From Actinomadura violacea (GTDB taxonomy: Bacteria; Actinomycetota; Actinomycetes; Streptosporangiales; Streptosporangiaceae): a DNA stretch of 64,000 nt. The notes beneath the pieces are model-generated. The model was not told the DNA's origin, did not search any database, and saw only the letters and a list, made by a program, of their open reading frames with translations. Below, piece after piece: positions 1 to 8,962 of this stretch. The stretch covers positions 26,243-90,242 of the forward strand of contig NZ_JAGEPF010000040.1 in the NCBI RefSeq assembly GCF_017573465.1. Reading direction: 5' to 3'. How positions within the stretch are numbered: the first letter of the stretch is position 1; each line of letters starts with the position of its first letter. The position numbers and the translations under genes were made by a program.

Positions 1-6
1 TGCGCG

Positions 7-423
7 TTAGAGCTCGCCTTTGCGCCAGGCCTCTGCTTCAGCGTCGATCTGGTCGACGTCCGGCGGCGGGATCTCGATGGAGTTGGCCCATGCGCTGATG
101 AGGTCGGCGGCCTGCCTGACGGTGTCGGCATCGACGGCGCCGTGGACGTGGAAGTAGGTGATGAGCGCCCCGGCCTCCGGCTGGTCGGCGTCGCAGCCCG
201 GGCACAGCACCACCTCGGTCGTTCCGCGGATGACGTGCCCGTCCTGTCGCTCGATGTCATGCGGAACGCGGGCCGACAGCAGACCCGGCCCGCCGCAGCG
301 CGGGCAGGCCGGGACATGCAAGGCGGACACCACGTCGATCGGTCGTCTGCTCTGCTCGCCCGCAGACTCGGGGTCGTCGCGGTCGTCCGACTGGTCGCCG
401 GGCCGTGAGCTGCTGGGGGTCAT
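7..423 (-). CDS. small zinc-ribbon-like protein, DUF6300-like
   Basis: 138 aa. The N-terminal 35 residues are polar and probably disordered. A CPRCGGP pair follows near residue 42 and a CPGC pair near residue 75, which could form a zinc ribbon, then a helical acidic C terminus. The segment around TTEVVLCPGCD followed by YFHVHG recalls the DUF6300 family of actinomycete mobile elements; this is from memory. The ATG overlaps the dnaE stop as ATGA, so it is probably translationally coupled to dnaE and is the last gene of that unit. Function unknown; a nucleic-acid or polymerase accessory role is only suggested by context. Confidence 0.75.
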   Translation of the reverse strand: MTPSSSRPGDQSDDRDDPESAGEQSRRPIDVVSALHVPACPRCGGPGLLSARVPHDIERQDGHVIRGTTEVVLCPGCDADQPEAGALITYFHVHGAVDADTVRQAADLISAWANSIEIPPPDVDQIDAEAEAWRKGEL

Positions 424-3400
424 TGGATGGCGCTCGCGCCCAGCAGACTCTTGATGTCGCCGAAGAACGCCGAGTCCGGATTCACCTGGAAGGGCTCCAG
501 GTTGAGCAACGTGCCGCGTCCGCCGTGCGTCATGTACGCCAGGTGGACCGGTGACCCGCCGGGGTGGGCGGACAGGATCCGCTTGAGTTCCGAGACCGTC
601 CCGGCGTTGATCTTGGTGGCGGGGACGCTGATGACGACCGGCGGTTCGGACCCGCCGGCGGTGGAGACGTCCAGGACCTCCATTTCCTGGGCGTGCAGGG
701 AGATGGAGCCGTCGCGTTCGTTGATCCGGCCGAGGACGCTGACCACCATGTCGTCGGCGAGCGTCGTCGAGTACAGCTGGTAGGCCGACGGGAAGAACAG
801 GCACTCGATCGACCCGTCGAGGTCCTCCAGCTTGATGATCGCCCAGGAGTTGCCCGTCTTGGTGACCTTGCGGGTCAGCCCGGAGATCAGCCCGGCCACC
901 CGCACCATGCCCTGGCGGCCACCGGCACCGACCTCGGCGGTGGTGGCCTCCCGGTTGCGCTCCAGGATCCGCTCTGCGCCGTCCAAGGGGTGGGAGGAGA
1001 CGTACAGGCCCAGCATCTCCCGCTCGAAGGCCAGCAGCGTCGCCTTGTCCCACTCCCCGTCGTCGGGGATGGTCACCGCGAGCGGCGCCGAGCCTCCGTC
1101 GTCGGCCAGCCCACCGAACAGGCTGTCCTGGCCGATCGCCTCGGCCTTCTTCTCGCTGACCACCGAATCAACGGCCGGTTCGTGGGCGATCAGCAGCCCC
1201 CGCCGCGGGTGCCCCAGGCTGTCGAACGCGCCGGCCTTGATCAGCGACTCGATCGCGCTCTTCTTGCACACCGGCATCGGGACCTTGGTGAGGAAGTCGC
1301 CGAAGTCGGTATAGGCGCCCTTTTCTTTGCGGGCGGTGACGATGCCGTCCACGACGGCCTCACCGACGTTGCGGACCGCACCCAGACCGAACCGGACATC
1401 GTCGCCGACAGCGGCGAACATCGCTACCGACTCGTTCACGTCCGGAGGCAGCACCCTCACCTTCATCCGCCGGCACTCACCGAGATACACCGCCATCTTG
1501 TCCTTGTTGTCGCCGACCGAGGTCAGCAGCGCCGCCATGTACTCGGCGGGGTAGTTCGCCTTCATGTAGGCGGTCCAGTAGGAGACCATGCCGTATCCGG
1601 CGGTGTGGCTCTTGTTGAACCCGTACTGGGAGAACGGCACCAGCACGTCCCATACGGCTTGGGCGGCTTCGGCGCTGTAGCCCTTGTCGGCCATGCCCTG
1701 GGAGAAGATGGCCCATTGCTTGTCCATCTCCTCTTTCTTCTTCTTGCCCATCGCTCGGCGCAGGATGTCGGCGCCGCCGAGGGTGTAGCCGGCGAGCTGC
1801 TGCGCGATCGCCATGACCTGCTCCTGGTACACCACCAGGTGGTAGGTGTTCCCGAGGATGGGTTCCAGGGCGTCTTTCAGCTCCGGGTGGATCGGGGTGA
1901 TCTCCTGCTGCCCGGCCTTGCGGAGCGCGTAGTTGACGTGGGCGTTGGCGCCCATCGGGCCCGGTCGCCCGAGGGCGAGGACGGCGGACACGTCCTCGAA
2001 CTCGGTCGGGGCCATCAGCTTGGTGAGATCGCGCATCATCGAGCTGTCCAGTTGGAAGACGCCCAGGGTCCAGCCCGCGCGCAGCAGGGCGTAGGTGGGT
2101 TCGTCGTCCATCGGGATGTCGGTCAGCTTGACCTCGATCCCCCGGTTGGTTTTGACGTTGTCGATGGCGTCGCCGAGGATCGTCAGGTTCCGCAGCCCCA
2201 GGAAGTCCATCTTCAGCGCGCCCAGCTCCTCGCAGGAGGGGCCGTCGTAGCCGGTGATGCGGGCGCCGTCGTCGGGGCGCTGGTGGATCGGCATCACGTC
2301 GATGAGCGGCTGGGACGACAGGATGACGCCGGCGGCGTGCACGCCGGTGCCGCGGGTCAGGCCTTCGATGCCGACCGCGGTGTCCAGGACGCGTTTGACG
2401 TCCACGTCTTCCTCGTACAGCTGCCGCAGCGCTGTGGCCTCGGCGTACCGTGGGTCCTTCTCGTCGAAGATCGCCGAGAGCGAGATCTCCTTGCCGCCGG
2501 CGGCGGGCGGGAACGCCTTGGTGATCTTGTCGCCCAGTGCGTAGGGCAGGTCGTTGATGCGGCAGGAGTCCTTCACCGCGGCCTTGGCCTTGATGGAGCC
2601 GTAGGTGATGATCAGGGAGACGTTGTCCTCGCCGTACCGCTCGTTGACGTAGCGGATCATCCGCTCACGGCGACGGTCGTCGAAGTCCAGGTCGACATCG
2701 GGCATCGACACGCGTTCGGGGTTGAGGAACCGCTCGAAGATCAGGCCGTGCTCGATCGGGTCCAGGTCGGTGATGCCGGTGACGTAGGACACCATCGACC
2801 CCGTCGCCGACCCGCGTCCCGGGCCCAGCCACACCCCGTTCTCGCGGGCGTAGTTGCAGATGTCGGCGACGACCAGGAAGTAGCCGGGGAACCCCATCTC
2901 GTCGATGACGCCCAGCTCGTAGTTGATCCGTTCGGTGACCTCGGCCGGGACCGGGTCCCCGAACCGCTTCACCGCGCCGCGCTCGGCTTCCTTGCGCAGC
3001 CATGTCGACTCGGTTTCGCCTTCGGGGATGGGGAACTTCGCGGCCAGGTCGCGCCGCTCGAACACCTCGTCGTACGGCTCGACCATCTCGGCGACCAGCA
3101 GGGTGTTGCGGCACCCTTCCAGCCAGGCTTCGGAGGAGTCGATGCCGCGCATCTCCTCGGCGGTCTTGAGGTAGTAGCCGCTGCCGCTGAACCGGAACCG
3201 GTCGGGTTCGGCGAGGCGGGATCCGGTGCCGACGCACAGCAGCGCGTCGTGGGCGGCCGCCTGGTTCTCGGTCACGTAGTGGGAGTCGTTGGTGACCAGC
3301 GGCGGAATGCCGAGGGTGTCGGCGATCTTCAGCAGGTCATCGCGGACCCGCCGCTCCAGCGGAAGCCCGTGGTCCATCAGCTCCAGGAAGTAGTTTTCTT

Positions 3401-3971
3401 TCCCGAAGATGTCCTGGTACTTCGCCGCAGCCTTGAGGGCCTCGTCGAACTGGCCGAGCCGCAGCCGGGTCTGCACCGCACCGGATGGGCATCCGGTGGT
3501 GGCGATGATTCCCTTGCCGTGCTCGGCGAGGAGTTCGTCGTCCATCCGGGGCCACTTGCGGTAGTGGCCCTCCAGCGAGGCCAGCGACGTCAGCTTGAAC
3601 AGGTTCCGCAGGCCGGGCGCGTCCTTGGCCCACATCGTCATGTGGAGGTAGGACCCGGACGCCGAGACGTCGCCGCCCTCGCCGGTCTGCTCGTTGGTCT
3701 TCTTCTGGTGCGGCTCGCCCCACAAGATCGGCTTGCGGACATGCCGGGACTCGGGAGCCACGTAGGCTTCCACACCCAGGATGGGCTTGATGCCGTTCTT
3801 CTTGGCGCCCTTGAAGAACTCGTACGAGCCGAACATGTTGCCGTGGTCGCTCATCGCTACCGCGGGCATCCCGAGTTCGGCGGCCTTGCCGATCAGCGGG
3901 CTGATCTTCGCGGCACCGTCCAGCATCGAGTACTCGGTGTGAACATGCAGGTGAACGTACGAATCAGCCAA
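420..3971 (-). CDS. dnaE: DNA polymerase III alpha subunit
   Basis: 1183 aa, full length for actinobacterial DnaE. An N-terminal PHP domain begins with HLHVHTEYS (residues 7-15). The catalytic acidic pair is in PDVDLDFDD near residue 424 and the third acidic residue is in KMDFLGL near 586. A C-terminal OB fold begins around residue 1000. The start is TTG: it gives the family N terminus MADSYVHLHVHTEYS and has GAAAGG just upstream. Lying next to mobilization, SSB and recombination genes, it is probably an additional replicase carried by the element rather than the housekeeping copy, though that cannot be proved from this window. It may be transcribed alone or by read-through from the upstream peptide operon. 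Confidence 0.95.
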   Translation of the reverse strand: MADSYVHLHVHTEYSMLDGAAKISPLIGKAAELGMPAVAMSDHGNMFGSYEFFKGAKKNGIKPILGVEAYVAPESRHVRKPILWGEPHQKKTNEQTGEGGDVSASGSYLHMTMWAKDAPGLRNLFKLTSLASLEGHYRKWPRMDDELLAEHGKGIIATTGCPSGAVQTRLRLGQFDEALKAAAKYQDIFGKENYFLELMDHGLPLERRVRDDLLKIADTLGIPPLVTNDSHYVTENQAAAHDALLCVGTGSRLAEPDRFRFSGSGYYLKTAEEMRGIDSSEAWLEGCRNTLLVAEMVEPYDEVFERRDLAAKFPIPEGETESTWLRKEAERGAVKRFGDPVPAEVTERINYELGVIDEMGFPGYFLVVADICNYARENGVWLGPGRGSATGSMVSYVTGITDLDPIEHGLIFERFLNPERVSMPDVDLDFDDRRRERMIRYVNERYGEDNVSLIITYGSIKAKAAVKDSCRINDLPYALGDKITKAFPPAAGGKEISLSAIFDEKDPRYAEATALRQLYEEDVDVKRVLDTAVGIEGLTRGTGVHAAGVILSSQPLIDVMPIHQRPDDGARITGYDGPSCEELGALKMDFLGLRNLTILGDAIDNVKTNRGIEVKLTDIPMDDEPTYALLRAGWTLGVFQLDSSMMRDLTKLMAPTEFEDVSAVLALGRPGPMGANAHVNYALRKAGQQEITPIHPELKDALEPILGNTYHLVVYQEQVMAIAQQLAGYTLGGADILRRAMGKKKKEEMDKQWAIFSQGMADKGYSAEAAQAVWDVLVPFSQYGFNKSHTAGYGMVSYWTAYMKANYPAEYMAALLTSVGDNKDKMAVYLGECRRMKVRVLPPDVNESVAMFAAVGDDVRFGLGAVRNVGEAVVDGIVTARKEKGAYTDFGDFLTKVPMPVCKKSAIESLIKAGAFDSLGHPRRGLLIAHEPAVDSVVSEKKAEAIGQDSLFGGLADDGGSAPLAVTIPDDGEWDKATLLAFEREMLGLYVSSHPLDGAERILERNREATTAEVGAGGRQGMVRVAGLISGLTRKVTKTGNSWAIIKLEDLDGSIECLFFPSAYQLYSTTLADDMVVSVLGRINERDGSISLHAQEMEVLDVSTAGGSEPPVVISVPATKINAGTVSELKRILSAHPGGSPVHLAYMTHGGRGTLLNLEPFQVNPDSAFFGDIKSLLGASAIQ

Positions 3972-4102
3972 CGCCGAGCCTTTCTTTACGCGGCCGCCGA
4001 GCGGGGGACGGGGCCGGTGGTGCAGACGACCCCATGAGCCTACGGCGATCAGCGTGGCTCGTGGGACAGGGCAGGCCCATCTCGGTCTTGATCACAATCG
4101 AG

Positions 4103-4140
4103 GCCCGGCCGGAGCGCCCTTGGAGGGGCTCCGGCCGGGC
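4103..4140 (-). terminator. strong hairpin between the peptide operon and dnaE
   Basis: A 16-17 bp stem (GCCCGGCCGGAGC paired with GCTCCGGCCGGGC, plus inner pairs) with a short loop lies between the 69-aa peptide gene and the TTG start of dnaE. There is no U-tract, which is usual in high-GC actinomycetes. It probably separates the two transcripts. Confidence 0.6.
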
Positions 4141-4227
4141 CGGTGAGCAGCCGTTCCCTAGGGTGATGCGGCGGGGTCTGTGGGGCCGCTCACCTCAGGG
4201 TTCGGCGTGTCGGTCAGGCGATGTCGG

Positions 4228-4437
4228 TCAGGTCGTGGCGGGCAGCGACGTCTTGGCGTCGTGGCGCAGGGCGTAGTTGTCCTGCATCCCCTTGTCGCAC
4301 GCCGTGTCCAGGACGATCAGCCCGGCGTCGGTGGCGGCCAGGAACCGGTCGACCTCGGTGTCGTCGAGGCCGTAGCCGAGGCCGGGGCCCTCCAGCCGGA
4401 GGCTGGCCGCGGCCTTCTCCGCGAGCGTCATGGGCAT
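4228..4437 (-). CDS. 69-aa peptide, possible RiPP precursor
   Basis: Last gene of the operon that starts at 7374. The first half is acidic and helical (LDDTEVDRFLAATDAG). The second half changes character: a Cys near residue 48, then Lys, Met, Asp, Asn, Tyr, His and Thr residues ending in LPATT. GGAAGGAAG precedes the first ATG; a second in-frame ATG two codons later could also be used. A peptide of this build beside two 2OG-Fe(II)-like proteins, an HExxH protein and a methyltransferase is a reasonable substrate candidate, but I recognise no named precursor family and its place at the operon end is unusual. It could also be a small accessory protein. Confidence 0.6.
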   Translation of the reverse strand: MPMTLAEKAAASLRLEGPGLGYGLDDTEVDRFLAATDAGLIVLDTACDKGMQDNYALRHDAKTSLPATT

Positions 4438-4495
4438 CTTCCTTCCATCTCGGTGCCGGCCCGGTCGGGTCGGCGCGGTGTGGGTTCGCCGGCGG

Positions 4496-5095
4496 TTACC
4501 GGACGGATGCGGCGATCGCGACCAGGACGTACTGGCCGTGTTCGAGGGGGACGATGGAGGAGGTGAGCCAGCCGGGGGCGGCGACGTGCGCGCCGGCCAC
4601 GGGCCGGATCATCAGCTGACGGCCCCAGGGGAGTCCGGGCATCGCGGTCATCTGGGACCCGGCGCGGGGGTCGGAGAAGGCGAGGGCGCCGGACTCGGTG
4701 TGGGTGGGGGCGGGGCTGGCGGCCAGGATCCACCAGGCGACCAGGTCGGCGGGGTGTCCGGTGGCGGGGACGTCGTGGCCGTGCCGCCAGACCTGCACGT
4801 CGATGTCGACGCTGCTGATCGGGGGTGCCAGGTCGGGGCCGTAGGCGTCGGCGAGCGCGTCGAAGGAGGCGCGGAACGCCGTGGCCGCGGTGTCCAGGTC
4901 GGTGATGATGTCGCCCGGCGGCAGGGACTCCAGGGGCGGCCCGTCGGCGTCGATGTCGGCGGCGGCCGCCGACAGCAGCGGGGCCGGGGTGAGTTCGACG
5001 ACGGTGATGGGCGTTCCCCAGTGCTGCCGCACGGACGGGCCGCCCGTGCTGCAGGGCCGCCGGTCGGGGGCGGACGTGGTGGTGGTGAGCGTCAT
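4496..5095 (-). CDS. degenerate 2OG-Fe(II) oxygenase-like protein
   Basis: 199 aa. It aligns by eye with its upstream neighbour: HGHD stands for the first metal ligands, SGALAFSDPR matches AGYLQMLDPR, and GAHVAAPGWLTSS matches GRMVAFPGWQPHS. The distal metal-binding His of the neighbour is replaced, so the iron site is probably incomplete. It may be a non-catalytic partner or peptide-binding paralog. Its ATG overlaps the stop of the neighbour (ATGA), so the two are likely coupled and made in similar amounts. Confidence 0.7.
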   Translation of the reverse strand: MTLTTTTSAPDRRPCSTGGPSVRQHWGTPITVVELTPAPLLSAAAADIDADGPPLESLPPGDIITDLDTAATAFRASFDALADAYGPDLAPPISSVDIDVQVWRHGHDVPATGHPADLVAWWILAASPAPTHTESGALAFSDPRAGSQMTAMPGLPWGRQLMIRPVAGAHVAAPGWLTSSIVPLEHGQYVLVAIAASVR

Positions 5096-5778
5096 GACAT
5101 CCGGCTCCAGCGCTCGTGGTAGGCGATGTTCCAGGCGATCGCGATCCGCAGGCGCGAGTCCGTCGCGGTCGCTTTCACCGAGTGGGGCTGCCAGCCGGGG
5201 AATGCGACCATCCGGCCGGGGATCGGGGAGTAGCGGACGACGCCCTGGGAGGCGCTGCGGCCGACGGCGGCCGGGCGCGGGTCGAGCATCTGCAGGTACC
5301 CGGCCTCGCTGTCGCTGCTGGGGTCGGCGGCGACGTACAGCACGCCCGACCACGCCGAGTCGTGGTGGGTGTGGGGCCGCAGCGACCCGCCGGACCGGTA
5401 CACCACCGCCCACGCTTCGGCGTTGACGTCGTGGCCGCCGATCTCGTCGGCGGCATCGCCCAGCACCGCGCGGGTCAAGGTGTCGCCGGCGGCGGCGATC
5501 TGGACCTTCAGCCACTCGATCGACGGGTGGTCCCAGGTCAGCATCGTCTGGGACGACTTGATCGCGTCGATCCCGCCGAAGTTCGCGGCCTGGGTGTCGG
5601 TCTTCTCCGCCTGAAGGATCATCTCCCGCAGGACCGGGAGGTGCTCGGCGGCGCCGGGGCAGTCGGCCTGGTAGGTGGGGGTCCTCCACATCTGCATCAC
5701 CGGCCGGTCGGTGGGGAACGTCGGCGGGCCGGAGTCCGACGGCGCCGAGCGCGAATGAGCGGTCACGGTCACAGCCAC
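5092..5778 (-). CDS. 2OG-Fe(II) oxygenase (TIGR02466-like)
   Basis: 228 aa. The jelly-roll core has the HxD-type cluster HTHHD near residues 133-137, a central AGYLQMLDPR strand, and the distal His in FPGWQPHSV followed by the 2OG-binding Arg in SRLRIAIAWN. The family normally couples 2-oxoglutarate decarboxylation to hydroxylation. A GTG start is chosen (MAVTVTAHS) because GGAAAGGA lies just upstream. It sits between the HExxH protein and a degenerate paralog, so a peptide substrate encoded in the same operon is plausible. The fold and ligands are clear; the substrate is inferred. Confidence 0.82.
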   Translation of the reverse strand: MAVTVTAHSRSAPSDSGPPTFPTDRPVMQMWRTPTYQADCPGAAEHLPVLREMILQAEKTDTQAANFGGIDAIKSSQTMLTWDHPSIEWLKVQIAAAGDTLTRAVLGDAADEIGGHDVNAEAWAVVYRSGGSLRPHTHHDSAWSGVLYVAADPSSDSEAGYLQMLDPRPAAVGRSASQGVVRYSPIPGRMVAFPGWQPHSVKATATDSRLRIAIAWNIAYHERWSRMS

Positions 5779-5833
5779 AGTCCTTTCCTCGTTCGGGCAT
5801 CTCGGGGTTTGCGTCGGGCCCGGCTGCAAGGGG

Positions 5834-6622
5834 TCACCCCACGCGAGCCGGCTCCGGGCCGGGCAGGTGGGCGGCGATCCGGTCGGCGAGGAGCCGGCCG
5901 ACCGGGGTCAGGTGCCGGGCGGCGTCCAGGCACCCGGTCCCGTAGTCGGCCAGCAGCCGCACCCGGTCGTGGTCGCCGGTCGCCTGGTAGAGGCGGATGA
6001 GCGCGGCGGCGACGTGCGCGGCGCCCAGCGCCTCGTCCGGGCTTCGCCCGGCGGTCCCCGACGGCAGGGCGACCGGCGGCGCGTCCGGGGTCTCCAGCCG
6101 CCACATCTCCTGGATCAGGTACAGCCATTGGTGAGCGAGTTCGTGCACGAGCTGCTCGCGCAGCTCGGCCTCGGTGGAGAACGCGGCGTCGGCGAGAAGC
6201 ACATGCTGCGGCCAGGACCGCGACGACGCCGAGATCGCGCCACGGTCGGGGAACAGCCGCGCGTACCGAACCGGCAGCCGCAGCAGCGGCCCCCACGCGG
6301 GCACCAGCTCCTCGAGTTCGATGAGGCGGCGGCTGATCGCGGCGCGGCGGGCCGAAGCCAGAGGCCGGGCGGGCATCGGCGGCGAGGTCCGCAGCGCGTA
6401 GATCGCAGACGGCATCAGCCACGCCTGCGGAGGCACCGCCCCGCGGGACCCGCTACGCGGAGCCTGCTCGGCCTGGGCGTGGCGGACGGCGGCGGCGCCG
6501 GCCAGCAGGCGCCCGTGCTGGAACCCGTCGTCCAGGAACGGGAGCCCGTCCAGCATCCGAAGCGGGTCGGCGAAATCTTGGCGGGTCAGCGCCAGTGCGG
6601 CGTCGGGGGAGGCAGAAGCCAT
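5834..6622 (-). CDS. HExxH-motif protein, possible peptide hydroxylase
   Basis: 262 aa, mostly helical. The motif VHELAHQWLYLIQEMW lies near residue 160, with a preceding ISASSRSWPQHVLLADAAF strand. This layout resembles the HExxH domain proteins found with RiPP clusters (TIGR04267, later linked to 2OG-dependent peptide beta-hydroxylation), but a zinc metallopeptidase cannot be ruled out. AAAGGGATCC precedes the ATG. The gene is 14 bp after the methyltransferase stop, in one operon with two 2OG-Fe(II)-like proteins and a 69-aa peptide. Confidence 0.7.
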   Translation of the reverse strand: MASASPDAALALTRQDFADPLRMLDGLPFLDDGFQHGRLLAGAAAVRHAQAEQAPRSGSRGAVPPQAWLMPSAIYALRTSPPMPARPLASARRAAISRRLIELEELVPAWGPLLRLPVRYARLFPDRGAISASSRSWPQHVLLADAAFSTEAELREQLVHELAHQWLYLIQEMWRLETPDAPPVALPSGTAGRSPDEALGAAHVAAALIRLYQATGDHDRVRLLADYGTGCLDAARHLTPVGRLLADRIAAHLPGPEPARVG

Positions 6623-6636
6623 CACAAGGATCCCTT

Positions 6637-7374
6637 TCAACGGGCGGGCGCAGGGGCGGGCGCGGGCACGCCTTGGACGTCCAGGAGCGGGTGGTTGCGG
6701 AGCGGTGAGTCGTCCAGTCCGAACGCCAGCACCGCGGCGCCGGCGCGGCGTCCGGTCTGCAGGCACGGCAGCGGCCACGGCGCCTCCGGTCGCGGCGTGA
6801 AGTAGACCGCGGGCGGACGCCCCAGCATCGCCAGCACGCCGGGTCCGCAGTCACGACCGCCGTAGCTGTCGAAGCTGAAGCGGGGGTGGCCGATGTCGAA
6901 GTCGTGGACGACCGCGACCGCGCCGCCAGTCGGCGTGCGGGTGGCGAGGAGTTCCAGTTCCTGCTCCAGCGGCCACGGGTCGCCCCAGTGCGCGTCGAGG
7001 AAACACAGCGGCCGGGTGTGGCGGCGGGTGACGTCGGCTATCAGTCGTGGGGAGTCGCAGCATTCCACGGTGGCGTTGCTGTGCCCGGTGAGGCGCCGGC
7101 GGGTGACCGCGACGTGGCGCGGGTCGATGTCGCAGGAGCGCACCGGCAGTTCCGGGTGCCGGGCCGCCAAGTAGAGGGTGGTGTCGCCGACGAAGGAACC
7201 GGTCTCGCAGATCGCGTCGCATCCGAGCATGCCGATCAGCTGGTCCACCAGCAGCGCCAGGTGGATGTCGAACCCGAAGGGCCCGCCGCCGTCCGATAGG
7301 CGGATCTGCCCGGCCCTGGGGATTCGGTAGAACTCCTCGTAGGTCCGTTGGACGTCCGACTCGGTCACCACCAT
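6637..7374 (-). CDS. class I SAM-dependent methyltransferase-like protein
   Basis: 245 aa. ICETGSFVGDTTLYLA is a motif I-like SAM-binding loop, followed by an acidic strand end (CDIDPRH), then FLDAHWGDPW and VVHDFDIGHP later in a Rossmann-type core. The layout is that of small O/N-methyltransferases (TylF- or CmcI-like). First gene of the operon running to 4228. An ATG at 7389 is also possible; 7374 is chosen because AGGCGGTG precedes it. The target may be the operon's peptide, which is inference. Confidence 0.72.
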   Translation of the reverse strand: MVVTESDVQRTYEEFYRIPRAGQIRLSDGGGPFGFDIHLALLVDQLIGMLGCDAICETGSFVGDTTLYLAARHPELPVRSCDIDPRHVAVTRRRLTGHSNATVECCDSPRLIADVTRRHTRPLCFLDAHWGDPWPLEQELELLATRTPTGGAVAVVHDFDIGHPRFSFDSYGGRDCGPGVLAMLGRPPAVYFTPRPEAPWPLPCLQTGRRAGAAVLAFGLDDSPLRNHPLLDVQGVPAPAPAPAR

Positions 7375-7446
7375 CACCGCCTGCTGCATGAGTGGTCGCT
7401 GCGCCCTCCACACAACGCCCGGCTCTCCGCGGCGGCTAGGGGCTGA

Positions 7447-7466
7447 GGTGTCTCTCGGTGTCTCTC
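7447..7466. promoter_or_regulatory. tandem 10-bp direct repeat in divergent promoter region
   Basis: Two perfect adjacent copies of GGTGTCTCTC lie between the divergent methyltransferase operon (start 7374) and the HTH/TPR regulator (start 7577). Copies one helical turn apart are a plausible operator for that regulator; there is no other evidence. Confidence 0.4.
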
Positions 7467-7576
7467 CTGAAACCGGCTCCGAGCACGTGCTGCGGCCGCG
7501 GCGGGAACCGGCCTCCCGGAAGGGGTGGCTCCGCATCGGCCCCCGCCGGATAGTGGCCAGGGAGGTGTCAACGACG

Positions 7577-8962
7577 ATGCCGAGGCCGCGTACCAAGCCG
7601 ATCAGTAACCCGGCGCTGGCCGCCGTGATCCGCCGAGCCGGCGTGACGTACGCCGCCTTCGCTCAGCAGGTCAATACGGTCGCAGGCGAGAATGGGTATG
7701 CCACCCGGTACAACCGAGGGTCCGTCGCGAACTGGCTGACCGGCCGCACCCCGACCCCGCGCGTGATCCCCTTCGTTGTGGAGGCCGCAGCCCGGTTACT
7801 CGGCGCTCCGCAGCTGGGCTCGGCGGATCTGGGCTGGCCCGACTGCGGGGTGGCCCCGCAGAGCCCGTGGGCGGGTGATCCCGCCACCTGGCTGGACCAT
7901 CTGGGGAGATGCGACATGACCGACCTCGACCGGCGCTCCGTCCTCAGCGCCGGGGCGTTCGTGCTCAGTGCCGCGGCGATACCCGCCGCGGGGGTGAAGG
8001 GCGCGGGCAGGACCCCGCCCGTCCGGACCGGCGCCGCCGACGCGGCCCGCATCAAGGAAATGACCGAGACCTTTGCTGGCCTGGACGACCGGTTCGGTGG
8101 TGGCCACGCCCGTGCATCGGTTGCCGCGTATCTGACCAGCCATGTCGTTCCGCTACTGCGCAACGCGTCCTGCAGCAGCGCCGCGGTGTTCGTCGCGGCG
8201 GGTGACCTGGCCTACCTCGCCGGGTTCATGGCCAGCGACGCCGGCGCCGCAGGAGCCGCGCAACGCTACTTCATCCAGGCCGTCCGGCTCGCTGAGCATG
8301 CCGGAGACGACCAGGCCGAGGCCGGGCGGTTGCGGGCAACGGCCCTACGCGCCATGTCGTTGCAGGCGGTGTGGCTCGGCCACCCGGCGCAGGGCCGTGA
8401 TCTCGCCGACGCCGCCGAGCGCGCATTGCCTGCCGGATGTCCGCTGCGGCTGCGCGCGTGGGTCAATTCGATGCGCGCCGAAGCCACCGCTGCCGCAGGC
8501 GACCCTTACCGGGCACGCGGCCTGCTGCGCACAGCGGAGTGGGACCTCGAACGCGCGTCATCGGATGGAGCCGTGTGGACCGGCGCTTACACGTGGGCCG
8601 CGCTGTCTCACCAGACCGGAACGACTCTCACAGCCGCCGGGGACCTGGCCGCCGCCGAAGACCACCTCACCGCATCCCTGGACGGACGCCCCGCCCACCA
8701 ACGGCGGTCCCGCACCCTCATCGGCTCCCGGCTCGCCCACTTACAAGCCCGGCGCGGACACCACGACCAAGCCGCCCGCACCATCCAGACCATCGCCGCG
8801 GACCTCCCGCTGGTCGACTCGGCCCGCGTCGACCACGAACTCCACGCTCTCCGCGCCGAATGGCGCCAGGCACACGGCCCATCGGGCGGCGATGTCGCGG
8901 AGGCGGACGCGGCCCTCGCCGACGTTCTACGACGCCGGCATCGCAGCCGAACGCTGCTGTAG
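7577..8962 (+). CDS. HTH/TPR transcriptional regulator
   Basis: 461 aa. The N terminus (residues 10-70) fits a helix-turn-helix of the XRE-like type seen in large Streptomyces regulators, with RYNRGSVANWLTGR as the likely recognition segment. A hydrophobic Ala-rich stretch (VLSAGAFVLSAAAIPAAG) follows a DRRS motif, then Ala-rich TPR-like helical pairs to the end. GGAGGTG is well spaced before the ATG. It is divergent from the peptide-modification operon and is its most likely local regulator. It is on the opposite strand to almost everything else in the accessory region. Confidence 0.78.
   Translation: MPRPRTKPISNPALAAVIRRAGVTYAAFAQQVNTVAGENGYATRYNRGSVANWLTGRTPTPRVIPFVVEAAARLLGAPQLGSADLGWPDCGVAPQSPWAGDPATWLDHLGRCDMTDLDRRSVLSAGAFVLSAAAIPAAGVKGAGRTPPVRTGAADAARIKEMTETFAGLDDRFGGGHARASVAAYLTSHVVPLLRNASCSSAAVFVAAGDLAYLAGFMASDAGAAGAAQRYFIQAVRLAEHAGDDQAEAGRLRATALRAMSLQAVWLGHPAQGRDLADAAERALPAGCPLRLRAWVNSMRAEATAAAGDPYRARGLLRTAEWDLERASSDGAVWTGAYTWAALSHQTGTTLTAAGDLAAAEDHLTASLDGRPAHQRRSRTLIGSRLAHLQARRGHHDQAARTIQTIAADLPLVDSARVDHELHALRAEWRQAHGPSGGDVAEADAALADVLRRRHRSRTLL

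Noticed and set aside
564..4037. 1157-codon frame antisense to dnaE
   Set aside because: Val/Gly/Asp/His-rich composition typical of the strand opposite a GC-rich gene; no start signal or family match.
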